A DNA stretch of 42,300 nucleotides from DATMXS01 sp035561355 (GTDB lineage Bacteria; Acidobacteriota; Terriglobia; Bryobacterales; Bryobacteraceae). The notes beneath the pieces were generated by a model, which did no database searches, was not told the DNA's origin, and worked only from the letters and a program-made list of their open reading frames with translations. Positions 21,921-31,264 of this stretch are shown in pieces. The stretch is taken from the NCBI GenBank assembly GCA_035561355.1, contig DATMXS010000334.1, positions 1 to 42,300 of the forward strand, written 5' to 3'. The translations under genes were made by a program, and so were the position numbers. Position 1 is the first letter of the stretch. Every line of letters begins with the position of its first letter.

Positions 21921-24271
21921 GCGAATCCGAGCTAGTTCTGCCCCTGCTGCCACTAAAGAACAGCGTGTTGTTTCCGCATCTCCTCATGCCGCTCGCCGTG
22001 GGCCGCGCTCCGTCGCGCGCCGCCGTCGAGGCCGCACTCGGCACCGAGGAGAAGGAAATTATCGTCGTCGCCCAGCGCGATCCCAACAAAGAGACCCCGG
22101 CCGATGCCTCCGACCTGTACTCAATCGGCGCAAAGGCCGTTATCAAGCGCATGTCGCGGCCCAGCGATCAGCAGTTGGATCTGATCGTCCTCGGCGTCGA
22201 GCGCGTCAGAATCATCGGGCTGGAGCAGACCGAGCCCTTCCTGCGCGTCCGCGCCGAGAACTATCCGCTTCCGGACGAGAGCACTGCCGAGGTCGAGGCG
22301 CTCCACCGCGCAGTGATCGAGCTTGCATCCAAGGCGATGCAACTGGCGCAGCCCACGGTGCCCGTGGAACTGGGGCAGTTGCTGACACAGACTGAGGATC
22401 CCCTGCGCCTGGTCTACCTGCTGGCGTCGATGATGAGCCTCGAACTTGCGAAGGAGCAGTCGCTCCTCGAAGCTGAGACGCGTGGCGAGGCACTCCGCCT
22501 CATGCACACTTATCTCACCAATGAGATCCAGGTGCTGGAGCTTCGCAACAAGATCACCTCCCAGGCACAGACGGAGATGAGCAAGCAGCAGCGCGAGTAC
22601 CTGCTGCGCCAGCAACTCCGGGCGATCCAGCAGGAGCTCGGCGAAAAGGATCCCCAGGAGGCCGAGGCAGGACTACTGCGCGAACGGCTCGCAAAAATCG
22701 AGCTGCCCGAGGAGGTTCGGAAAGAGGCCGATCGTGAGCTGGGGCGGCTCGAACGGCTGCCTCCCGGCGCGCCCGACGCGCAGGTGATCCGGACGTATCT
22801 CGATTACGTGCTCGAATTGCCGTGGAACACGCACACCGAGGATCAGCTTGACATCGCCCGTGCCCGCACCATCCTCGACGAGGATCACTACGATCTGCGC
22901 GATGTCAAGGACCGGATCCTGGAGCATCTCGGAGTTCTAAAGCTGAACCCCGATGCAAAAGCACCCATCCTATGCTTCTTCGGGCCTCCGGGTGTCGGAA
23001 AGACGTCGCTGGGGCAGTCCATCGCGCGCGCCCTTGGCCGTAAGTTCGAGCGCATGAGCCTGGGCGGACTCCACGATGAAGCGGAGCTGCGCGGCCACCG
23101 CCGGACCTATATTGGCGCGATGCCCGGCCGCATCATCCAAGCCGTCCGCCGCGCCGGTTCGAATAATCCGCTGATCATGCTCGACGAAGTGGATAAGCTC
23201 GGCCGCGATTTCCGGGGCGATCCTGCCGCTGCGCTGTTGGAAATTCTCGATCCCGAGCAGAACAAGAGCTTCCGGGATAACTACCTCGACCTGCCGTTCG
23301 ATCTCTCGAAGATCTTCTTCATTACGACCGCAAATGCACTCGACACCATCCCACGGCCGCTGCTCGACCGAATGGAGATGTTGCGGCTCACCGGATACAC
23401 CGAAGAAGAAAAGATCCAGATCGCGAAGCGATACCTGTTGCCGCGCCAGTTAAAGCAGAGCGGCGTCACGGCCGAACAGGCGGTGATTGGCGACGACACG
23501 CTGCGCGCCATCATCACCCGGTACACCCGGGAAGCCGGCCTGCGACAGTTGGAAAGGCAGATCGGGCGTACCATTCGCAAAGTCGCGCTGCGCTTCGCGG
23601 AGGGCAAGACGGAGGCCGTCGTTATCACGCCGGACGCTCTCGACGAGATGCTCGGGCCGCACATTTTTGTGGAGGAAGAGCTTCGAAAGGAACAGCCGCC
23701 CGGTGTCGCGACGGGGCTCGCCTGGACCGAAACCGGCGGCGAGGTGCTGTACATCGAAGCCACGCTTTTGCCGGGCGGCAAGGGCATGACGCTCACTGGC
23801 CAGATCGGCGAGGTGATGCAGGAATCCGCGCGCGCGGCCCAGAGTTACATCTGGAGCCATGCGGGCGAACTCGGCATCGAACCCGCGGTCTTTCGTGATT
23901 CCGGCGTCCACGTCCATGTGCCGGCCGGCGCAATCCCGAAGGACGGCCCATCGGCCGGCATTACCATGGCCACGGCGATGGCGTCGCTGTACCTGCAGAC
24001 TCCGGCCCGGAGCGACACCGCGATGACGGGCGAGATTACCCTGACCGGACTCGTGCTGCCCATCGGCGGCATCAAGGAAAAAGTGCTCGCCGCCCGCCGC
24101 GCCGGGATCACTCGCGTCATCATTCCCCGCGGAAACCAGAAGGACATGCGGGATCTGACCGACGAGGTCCGGAAGGAGATGGAATTCGTCTTCGTAGACC
24201 GGATTGGCCAGGTGCTGGAGGAAGCGTTGCCTCAGATGGCCGAAAAGCTGAAGATACTAAAGGCGGGTTGA
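21917..24271 (+). CDS. lon: ATP-dependent protease Lon
   Basis: 784 residues from a GTG with AGGAGG upstream. N-terminal Lon substrate-binding domain (VLPLLPLKNSVLFPHLLMPL), a coiled-coil (ISQ/RQQLRAIQQELGEKD), an AAA+ domain with Walker A GPPGVGKTSLGQ (near 357-365), Walker B IMLDEVDKLG and sensor ITTANALDTIPRPLLDRMEM, and the C-terminal S16 protease with the KDGPSAG Ser679 and GGIKEKV Lys722 dyad, which fall at the same numbers as in E. coli Lon. It degrades misfolded and regulatory proteins in the cytoplasm. It is full length and coupled to hsp20. rfaE2 follows after 90 nt. Confidence 0.98.
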   Translation: MSESELVLPLLPLKNSVLFPHLLMPLAVGRAPSRAAVEAALGTEEKEIIVVAQRDPNKETPADASDLYSIGAKAVIKRMSRPSDQQLDLIVLGVERVRIIGLEQTEPFLRVRAENYPLPDESTAEVEALHRAVIELASKAMQLAQPTVPVELGQLLTQTEDPLRLVYLLASMMSLELAKEQSLLEAETRGEALRLMHTYLTNEIQVLELRNKITSQAQTEMSKQQREYLLRQQLRAIQQELGEKDPQEAEAGLLRERLAKIELPEEVRKEADRELGRLERLPPGAPDAQVIRTYLDYVLELPWNTHTEDQLDIARARTILDEDHYDLRDVKDRILEHLGVLKLNPDAKAPILCFFGPPGVGKTSLGQSIARALGRKFERMSLGGLHDEAELRGHRRTYIGAMPGRIIQAVRRAGSNNPLIMLDEVDKLGRDFRGDPAAALLEILDPEQNKSFRDNYLDLPFDLSKIFFITTANALDTIPRPLLDRMEMLRLTGYTEEEKIQIAKRYLLPRQLKQSGVTAEQAVIGDDTLRAIITRYTREAGLRQLERQIGRTIRKVALRFAEGKTEAVVITPDALDEMLGPHIFVEEELRKEQPPGVATGLAWTETGGEVLYIEATLLPGGKGMTLTGQIGEVMQESARAAQSYIWSHAGELGIEPAVFRDSGVHVHVPAGAIPKDGPSAGITMATAMASLYLQTPARSDTAMTGEITLTGLVLPIGGIKEKVLAARRAGITRVIIPRGNQKDMRDLTDEVRKEMEFVFVDRIGQVLEEALPQMAEKLKILKAG

Positions 24272-24361
24272 AACGCATCGGGTTGATACCTGCCGTCGCC
24301 CGGCATAGCGGCATGGACGCCCTCGTCCTCAGGGGTTCGCTCGCAGCGGTTTAGGACGCGC

Positions 24362-24865
24362 GTGGCGGCACGCGCGCGGTACCATCGTGAGTTGGCACGC
24401 TTCTACACCCGCACCGAACTTGTGGCCGCAAGGGCCGAATGGCGCCGCGAAGGCAAGCTGGTTGTGTTCACCAACGGGTGTTACGACATCCTTCACCCGG
24501 GGCACATACGGCTGCTCGAACAGGCGCGGTCGCTCGGCGATCTGCTGATTCTGGCTTTGAATACGGATTCCAGTGTGGCGCGGCTCAAGGGTCCAACGCG
24601 GCCGCTTCTCCCCGAGGCGCAGCGGGCGGAAATGGCGCTGGCAGTGGAGGCGGTGGACGCGGTGACGCTCTTCGACGAGGACACGCCGCGGGAACTCATA
24701 GCTGACGTCCTGCCCGATATATTGGTAAAGGGCGCCGATTGGGCGCACTGGATCGCCGGCCGCGAAGAGGTGGAAGCGGCGGGCGGTACGGTGCAGGCGC
24801 TGCCGTTGGAACCCGGTTACTCGACCACCGGAATCGTTGAAGAGATCCTCACGCGTAAACCTTGA
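24362..24865 (+). CDS. rfaE2: D-glycero-beta-D-manno-heptose 1-phosphate adenylyltransferase (RfaE2/HldE C-terminal type)
   Basis: 167 residues from a GTG (AGGA 4 nt upstream). Single nucleotidyltransferase domain: VVFTNGCYDILHPGHIRLLEQAR has the HxGH active-site motif (here LHPGH). DSSVARLKGPTRPLL and the C-terminal EPGYSTTGIVEEI are typical of the heptose enzyme. It adds AMP to heptose 1-phosphate to make ADP-heptose for the LPS inner core, in the cytoplasm. The kinase half (RfaE1) is not in this window. Its stop overlaps the TTG of mfd by 4 nt (TTGA). A degenerate relative lies at 34060-34452 among the heptosyltransferase genes. Confidence 0.93.
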   Translation: MAARARYHRELARFYTRTELVAARAEWRREGKLVVFTNGCYDILHPGHIRLLEQARSLGDLLILALNTDSSVARLKGPTRPLLPEAQRAEMALAVEAVDAVTLFDEDTPRELIADVLPDILVKGADWAHWIAGREEVEAAGGTVQALPLEPGYSTTGIVEEILTRKP

Positions 24866-27800
24866 CTCATCCGGCAGTTAGAGACTTGCTGAGCAGCTTG
24901 GCGCGCCACGGCGCGTTTCAGGAATTGGTGCGGGCGCTCATAACGGAAAAGCCGGGCGAGGCGCCCCGCTGTTTGTCTCTTTCGGGTCTGACGCTCACCG
25001 CGAAAGCGGTTTACACTGTTTTGCTCTGGCAGGCGGTCGAGCGCCCGATCGTGCTCGTGGTGGACGGCAACAAGCAGGCGGAGTCGCTCACCGAGGCGAT
25101 CGAGACCTTCTGGGAGCTGCTCGTCACAGGCCGGACGGCCAAACCCCAGCTGCTCCCCGCGCTCGACGTGCTGCCCTTCCAGCGGCTTTCACCCCACGCG
25201 GAGATCAGCGAGGAGCGAGCCATCGCGCTGCTGCGGCTTTCGACCGAGCGGGTGCCGGTAACAGTGACGCCGGTTGGATCGGCACTGCTGCGCACCGAAG
25301 GGCCCGAGTTCTACCGCCAGCTCGCCGTCTCGCTCAAGAAGGGGGACGAAATCCCTCTCGATGACCTGATCGCGCATCTCGAGAGCATCGGCTATGCGCG
25401 CCGGGAGCCGGTGGAGATGGTGGGGGAGTATTCGGTGCGCGGCGGCATTCTGGACGCATTCTCGCCGGAATCGGGGAAGCCCTACCGCATCGAGTTCTTC
25501 GGCGATGAGGTGGAATCGATCCGCCGGTTCGACACGGACTCGCAGCGCTCGGTGCTGAAGGTGGAGGATTGCTCTCTGCTGCCGCTGGTGGAACACCCCA
25601 AGTCGCACACATTGTTCAGAGAATTGGGCGCGGCGATCGGGGACGAGGGCGTAGCGACCACCGGCGAGGCGTTCCCCGGATGGGAAGCTGTGGTGGGTGC
25701 GGTGCGGCCGCGGAAGGGCTCCGTGCTCGGGTTGGTGGACCGACCCGTCGTGGTCCTGGACGAACCGGAGCAACTCGAAGGTGCCGCCGCGAGGCTCTGG
25801 AAGCGCCTCGAAGACCCGGAACGCCCGTCGCCGTGCCCACCCGACAGGATCTTCTACACGTGGGATGAGTTCACCCGTGAGGCGCGCGCGGCGAGCAGCA
25901 TCGCGCTGCGGGAACTCGAACTAGGCCCGGCGGATGACGCGCTGCACATCCCTTCGCGGCCAGCGCTGAAGTTCCAGGGCAATATGCAGGTGGCGGTCGC
26001 GGAGACGCGGAACTTGACCTCGCAAGGCGGCCGGGTGGCGTTCTTTGCTCCTACAAATGGCGAAGTTGAACGGCTCGCGGAAATACTACAAGAGTACGCG
26101 ATCCCGTTCCAGCTTGGACTGGAGCCCTCGGAAGGGATGCCCGCGTATTTGGCGGAGCGCGCCTGGGCGGGTTCCGTAGCGAATACCTTCATCATCAAAG
26201 GCTTGATCCGGAACGGCGTGGTCCTGCCGGACGCACGGCTCTCGCTCATCGGTTCGGAGGATCTGTTCGGACGCACCGAGTTCGCGCCCAAAAAGGACAG
26301 GGTCAAAGGGGCTTTCGAAGCCTTTGCGGCGGACCTGGCGGACCTGAAGCCGGGCGATCACGTAGTGCACGCTGAACACGGCGTAGGGCGGTTCCTGGGT
26401 TTGCGGGAGATCGCACAGGGCGACCATACGGGCGAGTACATGCTGCTTGAGTACGCGGGCGAGGCGCGTCTGTACGTGCCGCTGGCCCGGATGGACCTGA
26501 TCCAGAAATTCCGCGGCGCGGGCGAATCGGCGCCCGCACTCGACCGGCTGGGTGGAGCGACCTGGGCGCGCACCAAGACTCGCGTCAAGGCCAAGATGCG
26601 CGACATGGCGGACGAACTTCTGAAGCTCTACGCTCAGCGCAAGCTCGCAGAGGGATTCGGGTTCTCAGCCGACGGAAACTGGCAGCGGGAATTCGAGGAC
26701 GGGTTCGAGTTTACCGAGACGGACGATCAGCTCAGCGCGGTGAAGGACATCAAAAAGGATATGGAGTCGCCGCAGCCTATGGACCGGCTCCTCTGCGGGG
26801 ACGTCGGCTTCGGCAAGACCGAGGTCGCCATGCGCGCAGCGTTCAAGGCCCTGGGCGACGGCAAACAGGTGGCGGTACTGGCGCCGACGACGGTGCTCGC
26901 GTTCCAGCACTTCGAGACGCTGAAGCGCCGATTCGCCCCGTTCCCGGTGCGGGTGGAGATGCTGAGCCGGTTCCGGACCAAGAAGGAACTGGACGCCACC
27001 GTACTGGATATCGGGGACGGCAAGGTCGATATCGCCGTGGGGACGCACCGGCTGCTCTCGCAGGATGTCGAGTTCAAAGACCTCGGGCTGTTGATCGTGG
27101 ACGAGGAGCAGCGGTTCGGAGTCCGGCATAAGGAGCGCCTGAAGCAGTTCAAGAAGAATGTGGACGTGCTGACGATGACGGCGACGCCGATTCCTCGAAC
27201 ACTACATATGTCGTTGTTGGGCCTTCGGGACCTGTCGGTAATCGAGACGCCGCCTAAAGATCGGCTGGCGGTCCAGACGGTAGTGGCGCCGTTCGATAAG
27301 GACTTGGTAAAGAACGCCATCGAGCAGGAGTTGAGCCGCGGCGGGCAGGTCTACTTCGTGCATAACAGGGTGGATAGCATCTGGGCACGCGCGTCCATGA
27401 TCCAGGAAATGCTGCCCGGGGCGAAGGTCGCGGTGGGCCACGGGCAAATGGGCGAATCGGAACTCGAGAAAGTGATGCTCGGGTTCATGCAGAACAGGTT
27501 CGACGTGTTCGTCTGCACTACGATTGTAGAGAACGGCCTGGACATCCCTCTCGCAAACACGATTATCATCGAGAACGCTGACCGTTACGGCCTGTCGGAG
27601 CTGTACCAGCTGCGGGGAAGAGTCGGCCGCTCGAACCGCCGGGCCTACGCTTACCTGCTGGTGCCTCCGGATACCCAGCTGACCGACATCGCGCGGAAAC
27701 GGTTGGCCGCGCTCAAAGAGTTCAGTGACCTGGGGGCCGGCTTCAAAATCGCTGCATTGGACCTGGAGCTCAGGGGGGCGGGAAACCTGCTCGGCGGCGA

Positions 27801-28362
27801 GCAGCACGGCCATATCAACGCGGTTGGGTTCGATATGTACGTCAGCATGCTCGAGGAGACAGTCCGGGAGATGCGGGGCGAGGAGCTGCCGCCCGAGGTA
27901 CATGCCAACCTCAACTTGGGACTCGACTTGCGGTTGCCGCCCGAGTACATCGCAGACGATCACCAGCGGCTGCGGGCGTACAAAAAGATCGCGGAATCGT
28001 CAGACGAGGAGCAGGCCGCGCGGGTGCGGCAGGACCTTGCGGATCGGTACGGACCGCCGCCCGAGGAGGTGACGTACCTGCTGGATTACTCGGTGCTGAA
28101 AACCATCGCCCAAAAGCTGGGCATTGAGAACGTGGAGCGCCGGCAGGGGATGTTGAACGTGAAGTTCCATCAGGATTCGAAGGTGGATCCGCAGCGGCTG
28201 ATGGGTCTCGTCAGTGGGACCAAGGGCGCGCAGTTTACGCCGGCCGGGGTGCTGCGGATCCCGGTGGACGGGACGTCCGGCCCGGCGGATGTGCTGGAGC
28301 GCTTGAAACAGGCGCTGGCGCGCTTGCAGGAGCCGGCGGCGGGGCCGGCACTACAACGGTAG
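24862..28362 (+). CDS. mfd: Transcription-repair coupling factor Mfd
   Basis: 1166 residues from a TTG overlapping the rfaE2 stop. Features in order: UvrB-homology N-terminus (EISEERAIALLRLST, RREPVEMVGEYSVRGGILD), the RNA polymerase-interacting domain (GDHVVHAEHGVGRFLG, near 495-510), and a DNA translocase with Walker A LCGDVGFGKTEVAM (near 646-653), DEEQ (near 747-750), TATPIPRTLHMS, and the motif VI-type RVGRSNRRAYAYLL. A TRCF/CarD-like C-terminal domain follows. Mfd releases RNA polymerase stalled at DNA damage and recruits UvrA. No motif is missing. No promoter separates it from rfaE2. Confidence 0.98.
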   Translation: MTHPAVRDLLSSLARHGAFQELVRALITEKPGEAPRCLSLSGLTLTAKAVYTVLLWQAVERPIVLVVDGNKQAESLTEAIETFWELLVTGRTAKPQLLPALDVLPFQRLSPHAEISEERAIALLRLSTERVPVTVTPVGSALLRTEGPEFYRQLAVSLKKGDEIPLDDLIAHLESIGYARREPVEMVGEYSVRGGILDAFSPESGKPYRIEFFGDEVESIRRFDTDSQRSVLKVEDCSLLPLVEHPKSHTLFRELGAAIGDEGVATTGEAFPGWEAVVGAVRPRKGSVLGLVDRPVVVLDEPEQLEGAAARLWKRLEDPERPSPCPPDRIFYTWDEFTREARAASSIALRELELGPADDALHIPSRPALKFQGNMQVAVAETRNLTSQGGRVAFFAPTNGEVERLAEILQEYAIPFQLGLEPSEGMPAYLAERAWAGSVANTFIIKGLIRNGVVLPDARLSLIGSEDLFGRTEFAPKKDRVKGAFEAFAADLADLKPGDHVVHAEHGVGRFLGLREIAQGDHTGEYMLLEYAGEARLYVPLARMDLIQKFRGAGESAPALDRLGGATWARTKTRVKAKMRDMADELLKLYAQRKLAEGFGFSADGNWQREFEDGFEFTETDDQLSAVKDIKKDMESPQPMDRLLCGDVGFGKTEVAMRAAFKALGDGKQVAVLAPTTVLAFQHFETLKRRFAPFPVRVEMLSRFRTKKELDATVLDIGDGKVDIAVGTHRLLSQDVEFKDLGLLIVDEEQRFGVRHKERLKQFKKNVDVLTMTATPIPRTLHMSLLGLRDLSVIETPPKDRLAVQTVVAPFDKDLVKNAIEQELSRGGQVYFVHNRVDSIWARASMIQEMLPGAKVAVGHGQMGESELEKVMLGFMQNRFDVFVCTTIVENGLDIPLANTIIIENADRYGLSELYQLRGRVGRSNRRAYAYLLVPPDTQLTDIARKRLAALKEFSDLGAGFKIAALDLELRGAGNLLGGEQHGHINAVGFDMYVSMLEETVREMRGEELPPEVHANLNLGLDLRLPPEYIADDHQRLRAYKKIAESSDEEQAARVRQDLADRYGPPPEEVTYLLDYSVLKTIAQKLGIENVERRQGMLNVKFHQDSKVDPQRLMGLVSGTKGAQFTPAGVLRIPVDGTSGPADVLERLKQALARLQEPAAGPALQR

Positions 28363-28457
28363 CGGGCTGCCGGCCGCCTGCGGTACAGTGGGCGACGGCA
28401 CGTTCGCGCCAATTCATTGAAACCGGACACGCTGATAGAATAGTCAGGAAAGGCATC

Positions 28458-29636
28458 ATGCGTACGAAGTCTGTAGTGTTGCTCTGCCTGCTCGGCATTA
28501 CCGCCGGGCCGGCCCTGCTCGCCCAAACCCCTGAGGCCGCTGCATCGAAGGCCCCCACCGCGAATGTGAAGGTGATCGAACAGATCGTCGCCAAGGTCAA
28601 CAACGAGATCATCACGCTGGGCGAACTGGAGCGCACGCGCGCCCAGCTCCAGACGGCGCTTAAAGCGCAGCAGGTGCCCGCGGCACAGGCTCAGCAGATC
28701 CTGAAGGAATCGGAGACGAACCTGCTCCGGGAGAAGATCGACCAGCTCCTCCTGACGCAGAAGGCAAAGGATCTGAGTATCGAAGTCGATAACGAGGTCA
28801 GCAAGCAGATCGCGACCGTTCAGCTCGAATCGAAGATCACTGATCCGGACAAGTTCCAGCAACTTGTGCGCGAGCAGACCGGTATGTCCTTCGAAGACTA
28901 CAAGCAGCAGATGAAGGACGAGATGATGCGGCAGATGGTGGTGCGGCGAGAGGTAGGGTCGCGCATCAACATCCCGACATCCGAGCTGAAGAAGTACTAT
29001 GACGAGCACAAGGACCAGTTCGTCCGCGAGGAGAGCGTCATCCTGAGAGAGATCCTGGTTTCCACGAAGGATAAGGACGCGGCGGGCATTGCGGCGGCGG
29101 AGAAGAAAGCGAAAGACCTGGTCGCGCGCGCACGGAAGAACGAGAACTTCGGCAATCTGGCGCGGGACAACTCGGACGCCGACACGGCGCGGAACTACGG
29201 CGAACTCGCTCCTTTCAAACGCGGGATGCTCCGGAAGGAGCTCGAGGATCAGGTTTTCGCCCAGGAGCGCGGATACGTGACGGACCCCATCCGCACTGCG
29301 AACGGCTTTTTGATTCTGCGCGTGGATGAGCACTACGCCGCCGGGCTCCAGCCGTTCGAAGCCGTGCAGGACGAGGTCATGAATCGCGTTTACATGCCGA
29401 AGCTCCAGCCGGCACTGCGCGAGTACCTCACGAAACTGCGGCAGGACGCCTTTCTCGAGATCCGTGCCGGCTATGTGGACTCGGGCGCGGCTCCCGGGAA
29501 GGACACTGCGTGGAAGGACCCTGCGAAGCTCGTGCCGGAGACGGTCACCAAGGAAGAAGTCGCAGCCCAGACGCGGCGGCGGCGTTTGTTCTGGCTGATC
29601 CCAATCCCCGGAACCAGCACCGGGGTAAACGAGTAA
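28458..29636 (+). CDS. SurA-like periplasmic peptidyl-prolyl cis-trans isomerase
   Basis: 392 residues. Signal peptide MRTKSVVLLCLLGITAGPALLAQT. Residues 38-185 form a SurA_N-type chaperone domain (VIEQIVAKVNNEIITLGELERT; long charged helices). Residues about 194-295 form one parvulin PPIase domain (VILREILVSTKD, NFGNLARDNSDADTARNYGELAPFKRGM, GYVTDPIRTANGFLILRVD). A lysine- and Arg-rich C-terminus follows, with no second parvulin. It should help outer-membrane protein folding in the periplasm, which suits a cell with large TonB-dependent receptors. GTCAGGAAAGG provides the SD. The 95 nt upstream show no clear promoter. Transcription together with yhaM (13-nt gap) is likely. Confidence 0.92.
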   Translation: MRTKSVVLLCLLGITAGPALLAQTPEAAASKAPTANVKVIEQIVAKVNNEIITLGELERTRAQLQTALKAQQVPAAQAQQILKESETNLLREKIDQLLLTQKAKDLSIEVDNEVSKQIATVQLESKITDPDKFQQLVREQTGMSFEDYKQQMKDEMMRQMVVRREVGSRINIPTSELKKYYDEHKDQFVREESVILREILVSTKDKDAAGIAAAEKKAKDLVARARKNENFGNLARDNSDADTARNYGELAPFKRGMLRKELEDQVFAQERGYVTDPIRTANGFLILRVDEHYAAGLQPFEAVQDEVMNRVYMPKLQPALREYLTKLRQDAFLEIRAGYVDSGAAPGKDTAWKDPAKLVPETVTKEEVAAQTRRRRLFWLIPIPGTSTGVNE

Positions 29637-29649
29637 GGCCGCACATCCG

Positions 29650-30723
29650 ATGAAGGGTTCTTTCGTAAACCAGCTCGAGGCGAACAAGGCCGCTAACGGC
29701 GTTTTCCTCGTCCAGCACAAGGAAATCCGCTACAAGAAGAACAAGACGGGGATCGACACGGGCGACCCGTTTCTCTCGCTGACGTTGACGGACCGCACGG
29801 GCGAACTCGATGCCAAGATGTGGGACAACGTCGCGGGCGTAATGCTCAGCTTCGAGCAGGACGACTTTATAGAGGTGAAGGGCGCCCTCCAGATCCACAA
29901 TAACCGCAAGCAACTCACCATCCACCGGCTCCAGAAAGTACAGCAGAACGCGGTGGACCTGGCCGATTTCCTGCCGTGCTCGGCAAGGGATCCGAAAGAG
30001 ATGCTGGCGGAGCTGCAGCAGATGGCGTGCGAAATGAAGAACCCGCATCTGCGCGAACTGCTGGATCTGGTGTTCGCCGACGCCGAAATGATGCGGCGCT
30101 ACATGCGGGCGCCGGCGGGAAAATCCGTGCATCACGCGTGCGTCGGCGGCTTGCTTGAGCACGTGCTTTCGGTTTGCACGATGGCACGCTACGCGGCGCG
30201 GCATTATTCGACGGTGGACGCGGACCTGCTGCTGGCAGGGGCCATCCTGCACGATATCGGCAAGATCAACGAGCTGAGTTACGAGCGCAGCTTCGGGTAC
30301 ACTACCGAGGGGCAACTGCTCGGGCATATCATGATGGGCGTGCGGATGGTGGATGAGAAGATCGCCCAGCTGCCGGCGTTTCCCGCCCGGCTGCGGACGC
30401 TGCTCGACCACATGATTCTCAGCCATCATGGCGAACTGGAGTTCGGCTCACCCAAGATCCCGCTGTTTCCGGAAGCGATGCTGCTGCATCACCTGGAGAA
30501 CCTGGACGCAAAGATGGACTGCATGCGCCGGGTATTGGAGCAGGATGCGAACGTGGACGGCTATTGGACGGGATATTCGGCGCCGCTCGAGCGCAGTCTT
30601 CTCAAGAAGACGGAGTACCTGACCGGGCCCGGATCGCAGGAGACCGCCGTGCCGCCGCCCGCACCCACGGTGACCGACCTTGCCGGACGGCTGCAAGCCC
30701 ACTTCAAACGCGAGGAGAAATAG
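29650..30723 (+). CDS. YhaM-type 3'-5' exoribonuclease (OB fold plus HD domain)
   Basis: 357 residues. N-terminal OB-fold (about 15-95: GVFLVQHKEIRYKKNKTG...LTLTDRTGELDAKMWDN) for nucleic-acid binding. The HD phosphohydrolase domain (about 155-285) has HHACVGGLLEHVLSV and AILHDIGKINELSY (HD pair), then GHIMMGVRMVDEKI and HMILSHHGELEFGSP, all typical metal-ligand positions of YhaM/Cbf1. The enzyme degrades RNA (and DNA) from the 3' end with Mn2+-type metal. The C-terminus is a linker with a Pro-rich tail. It is followed after 3 nt by the BlaI-type repressor and is very likely co-transcribed with the SurA-like gene upstream. Confidence 0.92.
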   Translation: MKGSFVNQLEANKAANGVFLVQHKEIRYKKNKTGIDTGDPFLSLTLTDRTGELDAKMWDNVAGVMLSFEQDDFIEVKGALQIHNNRKQLTIHRLQKVQQNAVDLADFLPCSARDPKEMLAELQQMACEMKNPHLRELLDLVFADAEMMRRYMRAPAGKSVHHACVGGLLEHVLSVCTMARYAARHYSTVDADLLLAGAILHDIGKINELSYERSFGYTTEGQLLGHIMMGVRMVDEKIAQLPAFPARLRTLLDHMILSHHGELEFGSPKIPLFPEAMLLHHLENLDAKMDCMRRVLEQDANVDGYWTGYSAPLERSLLKKTEYLTGPGSQETAVPPPAPTVTDLAGRLQAHFKREEK

Positions 30724-30726
30724 GCC

Positions 30727-31149
30727 ATGCGCAAGCCCCGTGCGCCACGAGAGATCCCGCCTCCGCTGGAACTCGAGTGCCTGCGGGCGTTGTGGTCCAT
30801 GCGTGAGGGGAATGTCAGGCAGGTCCGGGAAGCACTGCTGCCCGCGCGTACGCTGGCCTACACAACGGTTATGACAGTGCTCGAACGGCTGGTCCGCAAG
30901 GGAGCGGCTGCGCGGCACAAGCAAGGCCGATCATTCGTGTACGCGCCCCTGCTCTCGCGTGAAGTGCTGCGGCGGGTGGCCGTCCGCGAATTGGTGGACA
31001 TGCTGTTCGGTGGCTCCGAGCAGGAGTTGATCGGGTACCTGCAAGCGCCCCAACGCGCAGCAGCGGCCGCGGCGGGATCGGCAGGTCCGACCTCATCGCG
31101 AACCGTGGAAACAGTGGTGGACACGCCGTTGGACGCGGCGCTGCTGTAA
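30727..31149 (+). CDS. BlaI/MecI/CopY-family winged-helix repressor
   Basis: 140 residues. Winged helix-turn-helix of the BlaI type: LELECLRALWSMREGNVRQVREAL, LAYTTVMTVLERLVRKGAAARHKQGRSFVYAP. The C-terminal dimerisation part is MLFGGSEQELIGYL, then a low-complexity Ala-rich tail. BlaI-type repressors usually pair with an M56 (BlaR-type) membrane sensor protease that cleaves them on a signal; no such gene is in the window, so the trigger is unknown. The gene starts 3 nt after yhaM. The first candidate target is the divergent-free region just downstream, which carries 19-bp tandem repeats before the arylsulfatase gene. Confidence 0.88.
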   Translation: MRKPRAPREIPPPLELECLRALWSMREGNVRQVREALLPARTLAYTTVMTVLERLVRKGAAARHKQGRSFVYAPLLSREVLRRVAVRELVDMLFGGSEQELIGYLQAPQRAAAAAAGSAGPTSSRTVETVVDTPLDAALL

Positions 31150-31221
31150 GTAAGGCATTCCCTCGACGGTCGCAAGAGACCAATCACGCGCCATTGTGCG
31201 CGCGTCGAAGCGCACTCAGTT

Positions 31222-31259
31222 CTGTATATCAGGAACTCTCCTGTATATTAAGAACTCTC
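31222..31259. repeat. Two 19-bp direct repeats abutting the arylsulfatase start
   Basis: CTGTATATCAGGAACTCTC (31222-31240) is followed immediately by CTGTATATTAAGAACTCTC (31241-31259); 17 of 19 positions match. A further partial copy (CTGTC) touches the ATG at 31265. The first copy and the junction also hold an inverted CAGGA/TCCTG pair (31230-31234, 31239-31243). TATATT (31244-31249) could be a -10 box. Tandem regulator sites are possible. No SD precedes the ATG, so the mRNA may be nearly leaderless. Confidence 0.6.
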
Positions 31260-31264
31260 CTGTC

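Noticed and set aside
28170..29720. 516-codon minus-strand open frame opposite the SurA-like gene.
   Set aside because: Antisense shadow of mfd end and the SurA-like gene; no domain, biased composition.
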